Positions 20,004 through 30,535 of a DNA stretch of 38,064 nucleotides are shown here, piece by piece. The stretch covers positions 8,152 to 46,215 of the forward strand of contig JANBPU010000125.1 of assembly GCA_027575805.1 (NCBI GenBank), given 5' to 3'. The notes under the pieces were generated by a model. The model made no database searches, was not told the origin of the DNA, and saw only the letters and a list, made by a program, of their open reading frames with translations. Each line of letters starts with the position of its first letter. The stretch's first letter is position 1. Source of the stretch: Mycoemilia scoparia. Its lineage: Eukaryota; Kickxellomycota; Kickxellomycetes; Kickxellales; Kickxellaceae. The translations under genes and the position numbers were made by a program.

Positions 20004-20077
20004 GCCTCTTTAGCTCAGTTGGTTAGAGCGTCGTGCTAATAACGCGAAGGTCACAGGTTCGATCCCTGTAAGTGGCA
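20004..20077 (+). tRNA. tRNA-Ile (anticodon AAT)
   Basis: A 74-nt intronless tRNA that folds as a cloverleaf. The acceptor GCCTCTT pairs with AAGTGGC (one T-T mismatch at the fourth pair) and A is the discriminator base. The D arm GCTC...GAGC has GG in its loop. The anticodon stem TCGTG/CGCGA has loop CTAATAA, so the anticodon is AAT (Ile). The T arm is ACAGG-TTCGATC-CCTGT. The A-box and B-box promoter sequences are intact. A TTTT at 20082-20085 follows. Confidence 0.95.
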
Positions 20078-20085
20078 TTCCTTTT

Positions 20086-21842
20086 GCTCCCACCGTTGCC
20101 GGCACCGTCATTTTGCTGTAGGAAGACAAATCGGAGATCGGTGGTGAATATCCCACCAAAAAAAATCACCCAAAAGAAGAGATATGTTCAGACACAGATG
20201 CGGGTTCTGTCAAGGTGAATCGTGATTTGTTTTTTCTGGGGGGAGGTCGATGTTGTGTTAGGCTGACTTGGTGATCGATAAAAAACAACATAGACTTCTA
20301 GTTCATTAGACTTTGGTAGATAAATGATCAAAGTTTACAAGGCTTTGGGAAAAATGGATGCCCAGGAACTGTATATGGGTTGACTCACCATTGGACCAAA
20401 CCCCAAGGACCCATTTCTTACTACCCTACACTTTATCACTTGTGAAATATTCTCGTATTATTAATCTATTATTGGCTTTTTTTTGTTTTGACATTTATCT
20501 TTGTAACATGGTTAACTAGCTCAATGTGCTACTTTGGTTTATTAAAATACATCACATAGGACACGGCTTTGGTTGTGATCAAATATCGAGAGTAACTATG
20601 AGTATATCCAATATTGAGCCAGATTGCATAGTAACCGGTATAACAATAATATTATGCTGGTCCAACCATCAGCCATTTCATATGCAATTACTCTTGGGGA
20701 CCCATTTTACCTAAAACCCTGTGAACCTTGGTCATATATCTTTACATACATCAGAACTTGTGCAAATTTTAATAATAATTATTCAAATTTGTGGTATATT
20801 TTGATGGAACCCACCCACAGCCATTCTGTGGCTAATCAGTAGTCAAATTTGACCAAATGAAATAAAGGGCCTCGTAACATCATATTGGGGTATTCTGCTA
20901 CAAAATGTCTGAGTTTTATTCTCTCTTGGTCAAGATGCAATCTTTGAAGTTATATACCGTCGTGCATATATCCATTGGGTTTGCATTCAAGTGGCCTCCC
21001 ACATATAAACGCACATTGGTTGCCATGTTGAGTTTAGTCTACAAAAAAGAAAAAAATAGTTAAACGCGTACACATTTGCATGTTGTCTGCTATTAAAATG
21101 TAGCTCCCATTCAAAAAATACAACCAAAAATGGGGCGTATAATTCTATATCTATACTAGAAATTTCTGGGTGTTGATGTTTAACGATCCTTAGTCATTTG
21201 GTCGATTTTCCTCCCCATAAAAGGAGTCAAAATACTCCACTTTTAGAGTGGAGGAGGCACTCTCTGCCAAATTGTCTTGAATCTAAAGATGAGTGGTGTT
21301 GATCAATTTGTAGAAGCATGCCATCCATGTATATATCTTATTGAAAGTAATGGTTTGCTATGTGTCTGTGTAACCACCAAAAACAACAACTTTGGACATT
21401 TGGCGGATATAAAAACATACATGGCTTAGCCCACTAATATCCATGGCTAATCTCTAGCTTCGCTTTTCAAACCATTGAGTAACTCTTTGTGCGAATATAT
21501 ATATGGTACTTTATTGAGGCCGCAACTGATGTGCTCTATACACCAATAAAAATATAGATACCAATTTTCCACGAGCAAAATCGCCCATATGGGCGATGCG
21601 GTATAAAGCAATCATTTGGCCGGGGTCGCATGGGAGAGACAGCATTGTCATATTGGTAAAGTTTCAGCCCAAACTATAGTCCGTTATAATCTACCACGGC
21701 ATCATTGGTGAGATCCACGTGTATGTGGTTGTGTGCGTAGTCCACGCTTTTCTGTGCCTCTAAAGATTGAAATTGTCAGGGTACATGAGTAGTGGTAGTA
21801 GTTTAACCTTTTTTATCAACCTTATTTACATATCTTTTAAAG
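20086..21842. other. Intergenic region upstream of the ABC transporter
   Basis: No gene seen. It contains two short dispersed-repeat matches (about 20380-20455 and 20650-20740), an 18-bp palindrome at 21580-21597 and a CACGTG site near 21717. The classic PDR element TCCGCGGA was not found. Confidence 0.5.
21580..21597. repeat. 18-bp perfect palindrome
   Basis: ATCGCCCATATGGGCGAT. The same CCCATATGGGCGAT string forms the junction between the abutting MITE-like elements at about 5457-5471, so this is probably a remnant of that kind of end-to-end junction. Confidence 0.6.
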
Positions 21843-21850
21843 TATATAAA
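21843..21850 (+). promoter_or_regulatory. TATA box of ABC transporter
   Basis: TATATAAA 102 bp before the ATG at 21945. No ATG lies between 21788 and 21944. A (TA)n run near 21882-21906 is within the likely leader or promoter. Confidence 0.5.
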
Positions 21851-21944
21851 ACAGATAAAGAGTAAATCCACATACGCAGGTTATATATATATATATATAT
21901 ATATATTAGAGCAAATTTAAGACTGTGATCGTCTTTTTCTAATA

Positions 21945-24900
21945 ATGGGCGATAACACCAAAAAGAACAGTTCTGAATCTCACCAAGGTGGTGAAGGCAC
22001 AATAAACAATGATGACGATCATAGCGGATCGTCAACTCCGATATCCTTACGTGGCAGTGTCCACGAAAAGTCAGGAGATGGCGATCACAAACTAACAAGG
22101 GCCACAGCAGGATATGGAGAAAAGATGGGAAGAAAGTCAAGCCGGCGGCGCACAGGATCAGATGCTGACGAGATAGCAGAAGAGTCGGGATCTGTAACCA
22201 CTGCAGGTGACCAGCATGCTCGAGAGATGGCGTGTAAAATACAAAAGAGATACACCGAAGACGAAGCAACCAATTCCTTTGGTGAGCCCCTGGAAGTCAG
22301 TCTCAAAAATGCCAATACTCGCTATCGATCAATCCAGCGCTCTCTATCAAAACCAATGTCACTATCTCAACAAGAAGCAGGGGACAGAAGGCTTCTTTTT
22401 GACCTCTCTGCTTGGATGCGGAACCGAGAATCGGCTCCAGACGAAGAATATGCAAAGAAACTTGGGCTGGTATTTAACAATTTATATGTTTATGGATCAT
22501 CAGACACCACGCAGCATATCCAAACGCTGATTACGCCGTTTTACCATTTCCTGCGAACAATAAGGGATATATTTTTGTTGGTGGTCAATAGCTTTTTGGT
22601 TGTATTTGGGTTCAGTCCAGTCTTCCAAGGCAAAGGGAAATGCATTCTCCATGATATAAGTGGATTTTGTAGCGAAGGCGAAATGCTGCTAGTCCTTGGT
22701 AAGCCTGGCTCCGGATGCTCTACCCTACTACGTGTACTTGGCAATGATCGGAGGACATATTCACGAATAGATGGGGATGTTTCATATGGCGGTATTGGAC
22801 CTAAAGAAATGCACAAAAATTTCCGTGGAGAAGTTGCCTATAACCAGGAAGAAGATCTGCACTACCCCGAGCTGACAGTCAGGACTACCCTGAGTTTTGC
22901 TATTGAATGCAAGATGCCCAGTCGCCGTGTCCTTAGGGATAGATCTGCATTCCGAACTGAGTTGCTTGATGCTGTTATTGACATGTTTGGTCTAAGAAGC
23001 TGTGCTGATACTATTGTTGGCAATGCTTTCATCCGTGGATGCAGTGGTGGTGAGCGTAAGCGAGTCAGTATTGCTGAGCAGATTGTTGCGGGCGCGGCTG
23101 TCAATGTGTGGGACGGGTCTACTCGTGGTCTCGATTCCAGCTCAGCCCTTGACTATGTTCGATCGCTTCGTGTTTCAACTGATATGCTCAAGAAGACCAC
23201 TGTTGTCACTCTCTACCAGGCCTCTGAAAATATTTATAAACTGTTCGACAAGGTTTTGGTTCTTGATGAGGGTCGTTGTCTTTATTTTGGCCATGCAGAC
23301 CATGCAGTTGAATACTTTGACAAACTCGGAATCTATAAGCCCCCTCGTCTCACAACCTCTGATTTCCTCACTGGCGTGGCTCAACTCCACGAACGCCAGG
23401 TCAAAAGGGGCTACGAAGACACTGCACCAAAAACAGCCGAGGAATTTGCTACTGCTTTCAAAAATTCTGAAGCATATGAGCACGCAAAGCAAGAAATCCG
23501 CAACTATGAGCATCATATCGAAACTGAAAACCCAGGCCAGAAATTCCGTGATATCGTTCAGCAATCAAAAATGGGTGCAGGAAAAAGCAGAATTCGCCGA
23601 GTCTCGCCATACACAACGACTTTTACATATCAATTCTGGGCACTTATTAAGCGTGAGTTAAGGATTGTCTTGGGCAATAGGATTGGGCTGGTATTCCGAT
23701 ATGTCTACAACATTGCGTTTGCCATTATATCTGGAACTTTGTATATCAACTTGCCCAGCACTAGCCAAGGCGCCTTTTCTCGAGGCGGTGCTGTTTTCTT
23801 TACAGTCTTGTTTAATTCATTGTCGGCGCAAGCTGAGCTGCCTAAATCAATAACCGGTCGCGAAATCGTGTATAAGCATAAAGGGTTGGCGCTATACCAT
23901 CCCTCAGCATACCTGCTGGCTCAAGTCATCATTGATATTCCGTTCATGGTAGTACAGATATTGTGCTTTTCGTCTATATTCTATTGGGTTACTGGACTAT
24001 TCAAAACGGGAGGACACTTTTTCACCTTTATGGTAATAACATTCATGACGGCCATGTCCTTGACTGCGTTCTTTCGGTTGGTTGCTGCTGTATCATATAA
24101 TATAGACATTGCAAACTCCATTTCAGGCATCTGCTTGCTATTTATTGTTTTGTATGCTGGATATATCATTCCTTATCCATCGATGCGCTCCTGGTTCATT
24201 TGGATACACTGGATCAATCCAATTGCATATGGGTTCCGTGGACTGTTTGGCAACGAGTTCAGTAGTCTTATCCTTACATGCGCTGGAAACCAGCTGGCCC
24301 CCAGAGGCCCAGGATATGGAAACATTGCAAACCAAGTCTGTACTCTTCCCGGATCACGGCCAGGAACTGATATTGTCAGAGGCAGAGACTATATATACGA
24401 GGGATATGCAATCAAAGCTAGTCAAAAATGGGCTATGTTTTTGGGAGTTCTTGGTTGGTGGGTTGCATATGTGACGGTGACTGCGATTCTCAACGAGTGG
24501 ATACAATTTGGTGGCGAAGGATATACAATCAAAGCATACAAGAAGCGTGTGAAGCCGCCTGTCGAGGTCATGGAAAGCATAGAGCTGGTGGACGAAAAGG
24601 CCAGGGAGTATAGACACCCAACAGACAAAGAAATCCTTGATGGGACCCTGTATCTGTGGAGAAATGTAAACTATGTTGTGCCGGTCAAGGGCGGTAAACG
24701 CAAACTTTTGGACTCGATTACAGGATTCGTTAAGCCTGGTACCCTAACAGCTCTGATGGGTGCATCTGGGGCAGGGAAAACAACGTTGCTTGATGTTTTG
24801 GCACAGCGAAAAACTATTGGGAAGATTGATGGTGAAATGCTCATCAACGGCATTCCACCACCAAAAAGCTTTGCGCGTGTCACTGGCTACTGTGAACAGC

Positions 24901-26534
24901 TCGATATCCACAATCCACATTCAACTGTTAGGGAGGCACTTCGCTTCTCTGCTTATCTTCGTCAAGAAAGCTCTGTTCCTCAGGAACAAAAAGATGAGGA
25001 TGTGGAAAGGGCTATAAAGCTACTTGACATGGAAGACATTGCCAATGCCCTGATTGGACAGCCAGAGGGCGGTCTTGGAATCTCTCTTGAAGAGCGGAAG
25101 CGTCTAACCATTGCCGTTGAGCTTGTTGCCAAGCCAAAGATTCTGTTCCTTGACGAACCCACGTCGGGTCTTGATGCCCAAGCTGCCTTCAATATTGTGT
25201 TTTTCCTTCGTCGTCTTGCTGCTACTGGTGAAATCATTCTTTGCACCATCCATCAGCCCAGCTCCACCTTGTTTGAGCACTTTGATCGCCTATTGCTTCT
25301 TACTCGTGGTGGCCATACAACCTACTTTGGAGACATTGGTAAAGATGCACAAACTCTCATATCATACTTTGAGCGCAACGGAGCCCCCAAGTGCAGCCCT
25401 GATGCAAACCCAGCTGAATACATCCTTGATGTGGTCAGTTCCAGCCAAGGATCCTTGAACTGGCCAGAGATTTGGAACAACTCTCCAGAAAAACTGGCGG
25501 TAGAAGATGAAGCTGAACGGCTGTACCAGCTGGAAAAAAAGCATGGGACTCACAGGCTTAGTGACAATGACAATAGGCAATACTCGACTTCAGTATTCTA
25601 CCAACTGAAGATTGTATATAGTCGCATGCTCCTATCATACTGGAGAAACCGGGGGTACAACTTGACCAGAATGGCATTGCAGATATTCGCTGCGCTAGTG
25701 ATTGGATTTACTTTCTACCGGCTGGCAAACAGTGTTGTCAACCTACAAAACAAAGTGTTTGCAGTCTTCCAAACTGCTACGATAGCAATTCTGATCATCA
25801 ACCAGGTAGAACCAGAGTTTGCTCGACAAAGACTTTGGTATTCCCGAGAATCCTCGACTAACCAATACGGATGGGCTCCATTTGCCATCTCAATTGTGCT
25901 TGCTGAATGGCCATTTGCGATCTTTGCTGCTACTCTCTACTTTACAATATTCTATTGGGTCGTTGGACTCAACACACTGGCATCAAGGACTGGGTTCTTT
26001 TACCTGATGTACATAACCCTATGTCTATTCTCTGTATCGTTAGGCCAACTGATCATATCATTTTTACCAACGCACATATTTGCTGCACTAGTAAACCCAA
26101 TATTCACTACAATGATGCTTCTGTTCAGCGGTGTAGTCCAGCCATACCCAGTTATGCCCAAATGGTGGCGCCGATGGATGTATTGGATATCCCCACTGCA
26201 CTATTATATTGAAGGCGTTGTTGTAAACGAACTAAAAGGACAGACAGTGGTTTGCCGGCCCAGAGAATTTTACATCTTTGAACCACCAGTTGGACAAACT
26301 TGTGGTGAATATGCTGGTCCTTTCTTACAGACCGGGCCTGGGTATATTGATAACCTCAATGATACAACAGGATGCCGCTATTGCCCTTATAAAATCGGCG
26401 AAGAATTCTATTTCACTTTGGATTGGAGTTTTGCCCATAGATATCGAAATTGGCTGATTGTTGTTGGATATACTTTCTTTAATATTGCCCTTGTAATCTT
26501 CTTTGTAAAAGTTTACCGTATTAATAAGCGGTAA
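21945..26534 (+). CDS. PDR/CDR-type ABC transporter (full-size ABCG)
   Basis: An intronless 1529-aa protein in the reverse order NBD1-TMD1-NBD2-TMD2. NBD1 has the degenerate Walker A GKPGSGCS (252-259, Cys in place of the catalytic Lys), the signature CSGGERKRV (366-374) and WDGSTRGLD (389-397) in place of a canonical Walker B. NBD2 has an intact Walker A GASGAGKT (939-946), a degenerate signature SLEERKRLT (about 1046) and LDEPTSGLD (1069-1077). This asymmetric pairing is the rule in fungal Pdr5/Cdr1 proteins. Each membrane domain has about six helices, and a Cys-rich loop precedes the last helix (TTGCRYCPYK). The first 150 residues are polar and disordered. It should be a plasma-membrane exporter of drugs, sterols or lipids; the substrate cannot be told from sequence. 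The gene is flanked by two 480-bp direct repeats. Confidence 0.95.
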   Translation: MGDNTKKNSSESHQGGEGTINNDDDHSGSSTPISLRGSVHEKSGDGDHKLTRATAGYGEKMGRKSSRRRTGSDADEIAEESGSVTTAGDQHAREMACKIQKRYTEDEATNSFGEPLEVSLKNANTRYRSIQRSLSKPMSLSQQEAGDRRLLFDLSAWMRNRESAPDEEYAKKLGLVFNNLYVYGSSDTTQHIQTLITPFYHFLRTIRDIFLLVVNSFLVVFGFSPVFQGKGKCILHDISGFCSEGEMLLVLGKPGSGCSTLLRVLGNDRRTYSRIDGDVSYGGIGPKEMHKNFRGEVAYNQEEDLHYPELTVRTTLSFAIECKMPSRRVLRDRSAFRTELLDAVIDMFGLRSCADTIVGNAFIRGCSGGERKRVSIAEQIVAGAAVNVWDGSTRGLDSSSALDYVRSLRVSTDMLKKTTVVTLYQASENIYKLFDKVLVLDEGRCLYFGHADHAVEYFDKLGIYKPPRLTTSDFLTGVAQLHERQVKRGYEDTAPKTAEEFATAFKNSEAYEHAKQEIRNYEHHIETENPGQKFRDIVQQSKMGAGKSRIRRVSPYTTTFTYQFWALIKRELRIVLGNRIGLVFRYVYNIAFAIISGTLYINLPSTSQGAFSRGGAVFFTVLFNSLSAQAELPKSITGREIVYKHKGLALYHPSAYLLAQVIIDIPFMVVQILCFSSIFYWVTGLFKTGGHFFTFMVITFMTAMSLTAFFRLVAAVSYNIDIANSISGICLLFIVLYAGYIIPYPSMRSWFIWIHWINPIAYGFRGLFGNEFSSLILTCAGNQLAPRGPGYGNIANQVCTLPGSRPGTDIVRGRDYIYEGYAIKASQKWAMFLGVLGWWVAYVTVTAILNEWIQFGGEGYTIKAYKKRVKPPVEVMESIELVDEKAREYRHPTDKEILDGTLYLWRNVNYVVPVKGGKRKLLDSITGFVKPGTLTALMGASGAGKTTLLDVLAQRKTIGKIDGEMLINGIPPPKSFARVTGYCEQLDIHNPHSTVREALRFSAYLRQESSVPQEQKDEDVERAIKLLDMEDIANALIGQPEGGLGISLEERKRLTIAVELVAKPKILFLDEPTSGLDAQAAFNIVFFLRRLAATGEIILCTIHQPSSTLFEHFDRLLLLTRGGHTTYFGDIGKDAQTLISYFERNGAPKCSPDANPAEYILDVVSSSQGSLNWPEIWNNSPEKLAVEDEAERLYQLEKKHGTHRLSDNDNRQYSTSVFYQLKIVYSRMLLSYWRNRGYNLTRMALQIFAALVIGFTFYRLANSVVNLQNKVFAVFQTATIAILIINQVEPEFARQRLWYSRESSTNQYGWAPFAISIVLAEWPFAIFAATLYFTIFYWVVGLNTLASRTGFFYLMYITLCLFSVSLGQLIISFLPTHIFAALVNPIFTTMMLLFSGVVQPYPVMPKWWRRWMYWISPLHYYIEGVVVNELKGQTVVCRPREFYIFEPPVGQTCGEYAGPFLQTGPGYIDNLNDTTGCRYCPYKIGEEFYFTLDWSFAHRYRNWLIVVGYTFFNIALVIFFVKVYRINKR

Positions 26535-26651
26535 ACTTCCCAGATCAAAGTATATATATTTTTTGTATATCATTGGGTTTCTAAAATACATTCAGCTGCT
26601 TTCATGATTTGAGGTTGCTTTGTTGTGTGAATAAGTATAGACTGTTTTGTG

Positions 26652-27131
26652 TAGTGATAAACTGTGTGGGATTTGTGCTCCTTTTGTGTGGCTTTGACCA
26701 TCAGTTTCTGCTGCTGTTGGTGAAGGATGGAAGAAGTCAACAACAATGGTGGTGTGTGTCAATTGCAACGAAAACAAAACAAAACTAAGCAAGCCCACTG
26801 GCACACCTTGCGTGTGTCCATTATTGTTATGCTTGTATCTCTTGCCTCTGATACTCGTTTCTTTATTAGATATTTTCATGACTTTTATATAGAACATTAA
26901 ACTATGCTCATTTGTTGTATTCCATAGCCCCATTTTATTCAGACTTTGGTGCCCAATAGTGGCATATTGGCCACTTTATAGCCCTTTGGTACTCAGTGAG
27001 AGTCCATGTCATCCTCATTACCCATGCATTATTTGCTCCATTGCACACCCAAGGTATGTTGGCTTTCTCACTACATTTATACCAGTTTAATGAATGCTTT
27101 CTATCAATTCTTGGCTGAAAATGACTCAATT
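26652..27131. repeat. 480-bp dispersed repeat, copy 2
   Basis: Direct-repeat partner of 19421-19900. Five of the roughly 16 differences are CpG in copy 1 and TpG or CpA here, as expected from decay of methylated CpG. Its right edge coincides with the start of the solo LTR at 27131, so the repeat may have been cut by that insertion. Confidence 0.9.
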
Positions 27132-27692
27132 GACAGGCCAGGATAGTTAGGGATAAATATGGCCTGATAGGAAGTTGTAGAAAAGTTTAACAAGAGGATT
27201 CAGTACCGTTAAGGATGGTCCTGAATGGAAAGGAATCATTCTAGATGAATCTGAATGATTCAGAACGAGAAAGGATGATTCTGAATAGGAAAGAATAGTT
27301 CAGAATGGACAAGAATGAAAATGAATGGGAGTTAATCATCCAGAATGAATAAAGATCAGAATAAAGCATTAATGAATCACTTAAGGTAAATTATATAAAG
27401 ATATAATTATTTGTACTCTATTCAAATCCTTTCAACCATAACTTTATTTTAATAAAATAATAGTATAATTATATAAAGGGAAAATGAGAGTGTTGTTTTT
27501 CAAAACTATTATAAAAATGCTAATAAAAGAAAATAATAATGAAAATAAAAAATTGCTATGATTCAGAGTGATTCAGAATCATTCTGATCTATCTAGATAA
27601 GTCCTTGTTTATTAAAAAGAAAAGAGACAAAAAGATCAATTGAATTTCATCCAGAATCATTATATGTGGGTGTGAATGATCAAAGCCCAACA
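27131..27692 (-). mobile_element. Solo LTR of a Ty3/gypsy element (minus orientation)
   Basis: Read on the minus strand it starts TGTTGGGC at 27692 and ends CTGTCA at 27131. It is a diverged relative of the LTR at 34304-34836: both share TGTT(A/G)GGC at the start, CCTGG(C/T)CTGTCA at the end, and an internal TCAAATCCTTTCAAC block with an adjacent A/T-rich stretch. Many GATTCAGAAT-type motifs are present. No internal retroelement sequence adjoins it. Clear target-site duplications were not found. Confidence 0.7.
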
Positions 27693-27829
27693 CCAGTATT
27701 GTTATTGGGCAGTTCTGCAGGGATAGAGTCCTTCATGTCTGGAATATTATATATATTGCTACTTAAAGATATATTATATTAACCCATAATTTAGTATAGC
27801 CTATATATTTAGTAGTATTTTAGTACAAC

Positions 27830-28878
27830 TTTGATAAGAGAAAACAATAACAGATTTTTCACTACTTTATATATTTCAATATCCTTTAAAGAGGCCTCAA
27901 GAGGAGGATTAGGTAGCTCACTATCTGTTTCAGTATCACTAAAAGGAGTGCCCTCCTCAAGCTATGGAGGAGTGTTAGTTGGTGTAGTCAAGAGCTTAAT
28001 ATCCTCCTTGGGAAGAACATGGTTTTGTACTGCTGCAGTCTCTGGGGCATCTGAGGGAATGTCATCAGTGATTTTGATTTCCATGTTGTCTGTTTGGTGA
28101 GTCTCTACTGGGGGGACCTCTTTGGGAGAAGCAGGGCTAGTAGCAGAGGTAGGTTGCAAGGTAGGAAGAGCTAGAAGGTCCACAGAGGATGCCTTAGAAC
28201 AATCAGGGCATTTACAGACACAAGTATCAGCAGAAAGGCAAGCCTGGCAGAAGAATGTATCATATTTTAAGGTCAGTTGGAAGTCATAGTCAATTCCCTG
28301 GAAGCAGACAGAAGTAGGACAGGGAGCATTACCCTTAGTCCTAAGATAGAATGTCTAGTCACCTAGCCAGTAACTGCTATCATCAAAGACTTGCTTTAGG
28401 TTTACTATGGTTCCTAGGTGGTGGAGGGCTTCCTTGATCATTGGGGCCATAACTCAGTAGTAACTATTTGCCAGGTAGAGGGGGTATGCCAATAGTTTGT
28501 CTGGGATCCAGTTGAACTCTTTCCCATTGAGTAGAATGGGGTGACGGATAATGTGGCCAAAAGCTTTGAGGTTTGCAGGGGCAATTAGGAAGTGATCAAC
28601 TGAGGGGGTTAGAGCATAGACGGCTTGGCAGCTGGGCATAGTGTTAGAATGGCCTTTTTGGGAGAAGGCCTTTAGTTCTTTGTCTGTAATCTCCGAATCA
28701 AAAAGTTTGGTAAGAAAGGCCTTAATGTCATTGCTATGGCCTTGGTAGGAGGGGCACTCAATATAGAGGCCTGGGAGTTGAAGCTCTGGGACTTTGCTGA
28801 TGACATTTGCATGCCTTTCAGCAAAAGTCATTGGGTGATTCAGGCAGCAGGCTGGGGGACAATGGCTCAGGTGATTCT
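27830..28878 (-). pseudogene. LINE ORF1 (Gag-like) remnant
   Basis: The minus-strand frame reads from the MITE border at 28878 leftward, interrupted by at least three stop codons (TGA near 28453, TAG near 28355, TAG near 27965). The readable parts include a segment like the nucleic-acid-binding ORF1 proteins of non-LTR retrotransposons (GIVNLKQ-like and YLRTKGNAP-like blocks), then a Cys-rich knuckle (CQAC...CVCKCPDC) and an acidic Ser/Pro/Thr tail. Assignment to LINE ORF1 rests on context and the knuckle. It is non-functional. It sits 3' of an RT remnant, which is the wrong order for one element, so it derives from a separate copy. Confidence 0.6.
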
Positions 28879-28880
28879 TA

Positions 28881-29011
28881 GAATAGTGACCACCATCACA
28901 TGATCAACTCATAAGTTGGAAAATAATATTTTTATAAATTTTTTAAATTTTTTTCTAATTTTTAAAATTTTTTTACACTTATGGGTGATCATGTGATGGT
29001 GGTCACTATTC
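28881..29011. mobile_element. MITE with long TIRs and TA target duplication
   Basis: A 131-bp non-coding element starting GAATAGTGACCACCATCACA and ending with the inverted copy. The inverted repeats extend about 36 bp (through ...CATAAGT), with one small indel. The centre is A/T-rich. TA lies at 28879-28880 and again at 29012-29013, matching the TA duplication of Tc1/mariner-like elements. It is unrelated to the subtype A/B family. Confidence 0.88.
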
Positions 29012-29013
29012 TA

Positions 29014-30535
29014 GGCAAGTGCCATTGGGATACCAAAGTTTTCTAGGACCTTAAATAGTATGGTGTGGCTCACTTGATCATATGCTTTGGCTTGATCTAA
29101 GAAGAGGATGATGGCTGACTTTTTACTAACATTGATGTTTTATTTAGCAGCCATCACATTCCAGATGGCATCATTTATTGAACAACTGGGTATGATGGCA
29201 GACTGTTCTTGAGGTATCATGGGAGAAAGGATAATGGCTAATCTGCAGGCAAATATTGAAGTAAGTATCTTCAGGTCTGAATTTATTAATGAGATTAGTC
29301 AGTAGTTCCCTAATAGTTTGGGGTTGCCCTTCTTATAGAGGATGCAGATAGTACCCTTAGTGAAGGACTCAGGGCAGAGATCTGGGTCAGTGAGTAAGCG
29401 GTTGCCAAGGCATAGGAGGATCTGTCTAGTGGCAGGGAAGTATTTGTATAGCTCGGCTGGGATGCCATCAGGGCCAGGGGCCTTGCACTTGCCTGCTCAG
29501 CAGCAGGCTATCTCAATCTCCTCTATAGTAAGAGGGTCAGAAAGGGCCTGGAGAGAAGGGGCAGAAGGGCATGATGGGCAGCTATCTAGGAAACACCTGT
29601 GGAGTGCTAGCAGTTCCTCTAGTGCATCAGGGTCAGGTGTAGTTAGCTCGTACATGGAGTAGTAAAAGTCTCCCATGGCAGCAGTGATATCAGCATCACT
29701 GGTGACTTCATGGCATGGATCGGTGAGGTCAGGAGTGAGGGCCACAATAGGCTTATTGTTCCTGGGCTTAGTCTGGGCCCAGACCAGCAGTGTAGACCAT
29801 GGAGAGATGTGGTCACCTAGCTTAACCCACTTCTTGGCAGTGGCGATCTGGATCTTGGCAGTGGCAAAGTTAGAAGTCACAAGGGCCTGTTCTTCCAAGG
29901 CCTACAATTCTATTAGAGTAGTGTGTGAGTCAGATGCAAAGGGCACAAGGCAGTAAAGTTTGGTGTAGTGATTGCAAAGGGTAGCCAGTTCCTTTAGGTG
30001 GAAGTGGTCCTCCTTGTGCTCAACAGACTTGAAGTAGCAGATCAGGTTGGTCTTGACTGTGGTAAAGGCAGTGAAGGGGTCCTGAGGCAAGGTGTCAGCG
30101 GGCAGGGGAGGATCTTTGAATCCAGCCAGGATGCCCCTGATATCGTGAGCATACTTTTTGTTGGCAAGCTTAGTAGGCAGGATTCTGTACCTGGCTCTTG
30201 TAAAGCAGGGTCAGAAGCGGTGGGCCAGGCCAAGGTGATGAAGAGGGCCTTATGGTCCAAGTGGTCCCCTTGGTCCATGGCTGAGTAGGCTGTGTTGCAG
30301 TGGATGGCCACCTCAGTGGGGCAAAAGACGAGGTCTATGCAGGAGTGGTACCCCAGGGGGTCAGCTCTGTCTAGTGCAGTGAGAGAGGTTGACTTGAAGG
30401 TGAGGAGTGGAAACCTCACCAGGGCCTGAGTGGCAGGTGATGATGGGGAAGGGGAGTGGGGATGAAGGTAGTCACCTAGGTTGACAAGGGCCAAGGTGTC
30501 CATGAGTTCATTAAGGGCTGCTGGGGCAGTGCTGC
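29014..30535 (-). pseudogene. LINE remnant: AP-like endonuclease and N-terminal reverse transcriptase
   Basis: Read on the minus strand. The endonuclease C-terminal part (30535 to about 30230) has CIDLVF and DHLDHKALFITL, like the SxIDxxF...SDH end of AP endonuclease domains. After a frameshift near 30230 comes the linker, then RT: KAPGPDGIP near 29470, ILYKKGN, a stop in place of Arg in the NYRPISL-like motif near 29310, and FLDQAKAYDQVSH near 29100. At least four stop codons are present. The N-terminal endonuclease is missing, cut by the LTR at 30536. The RT stops before its catalytic YxDD region at the MITE. It is non-functional. Confidence 0.85.
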
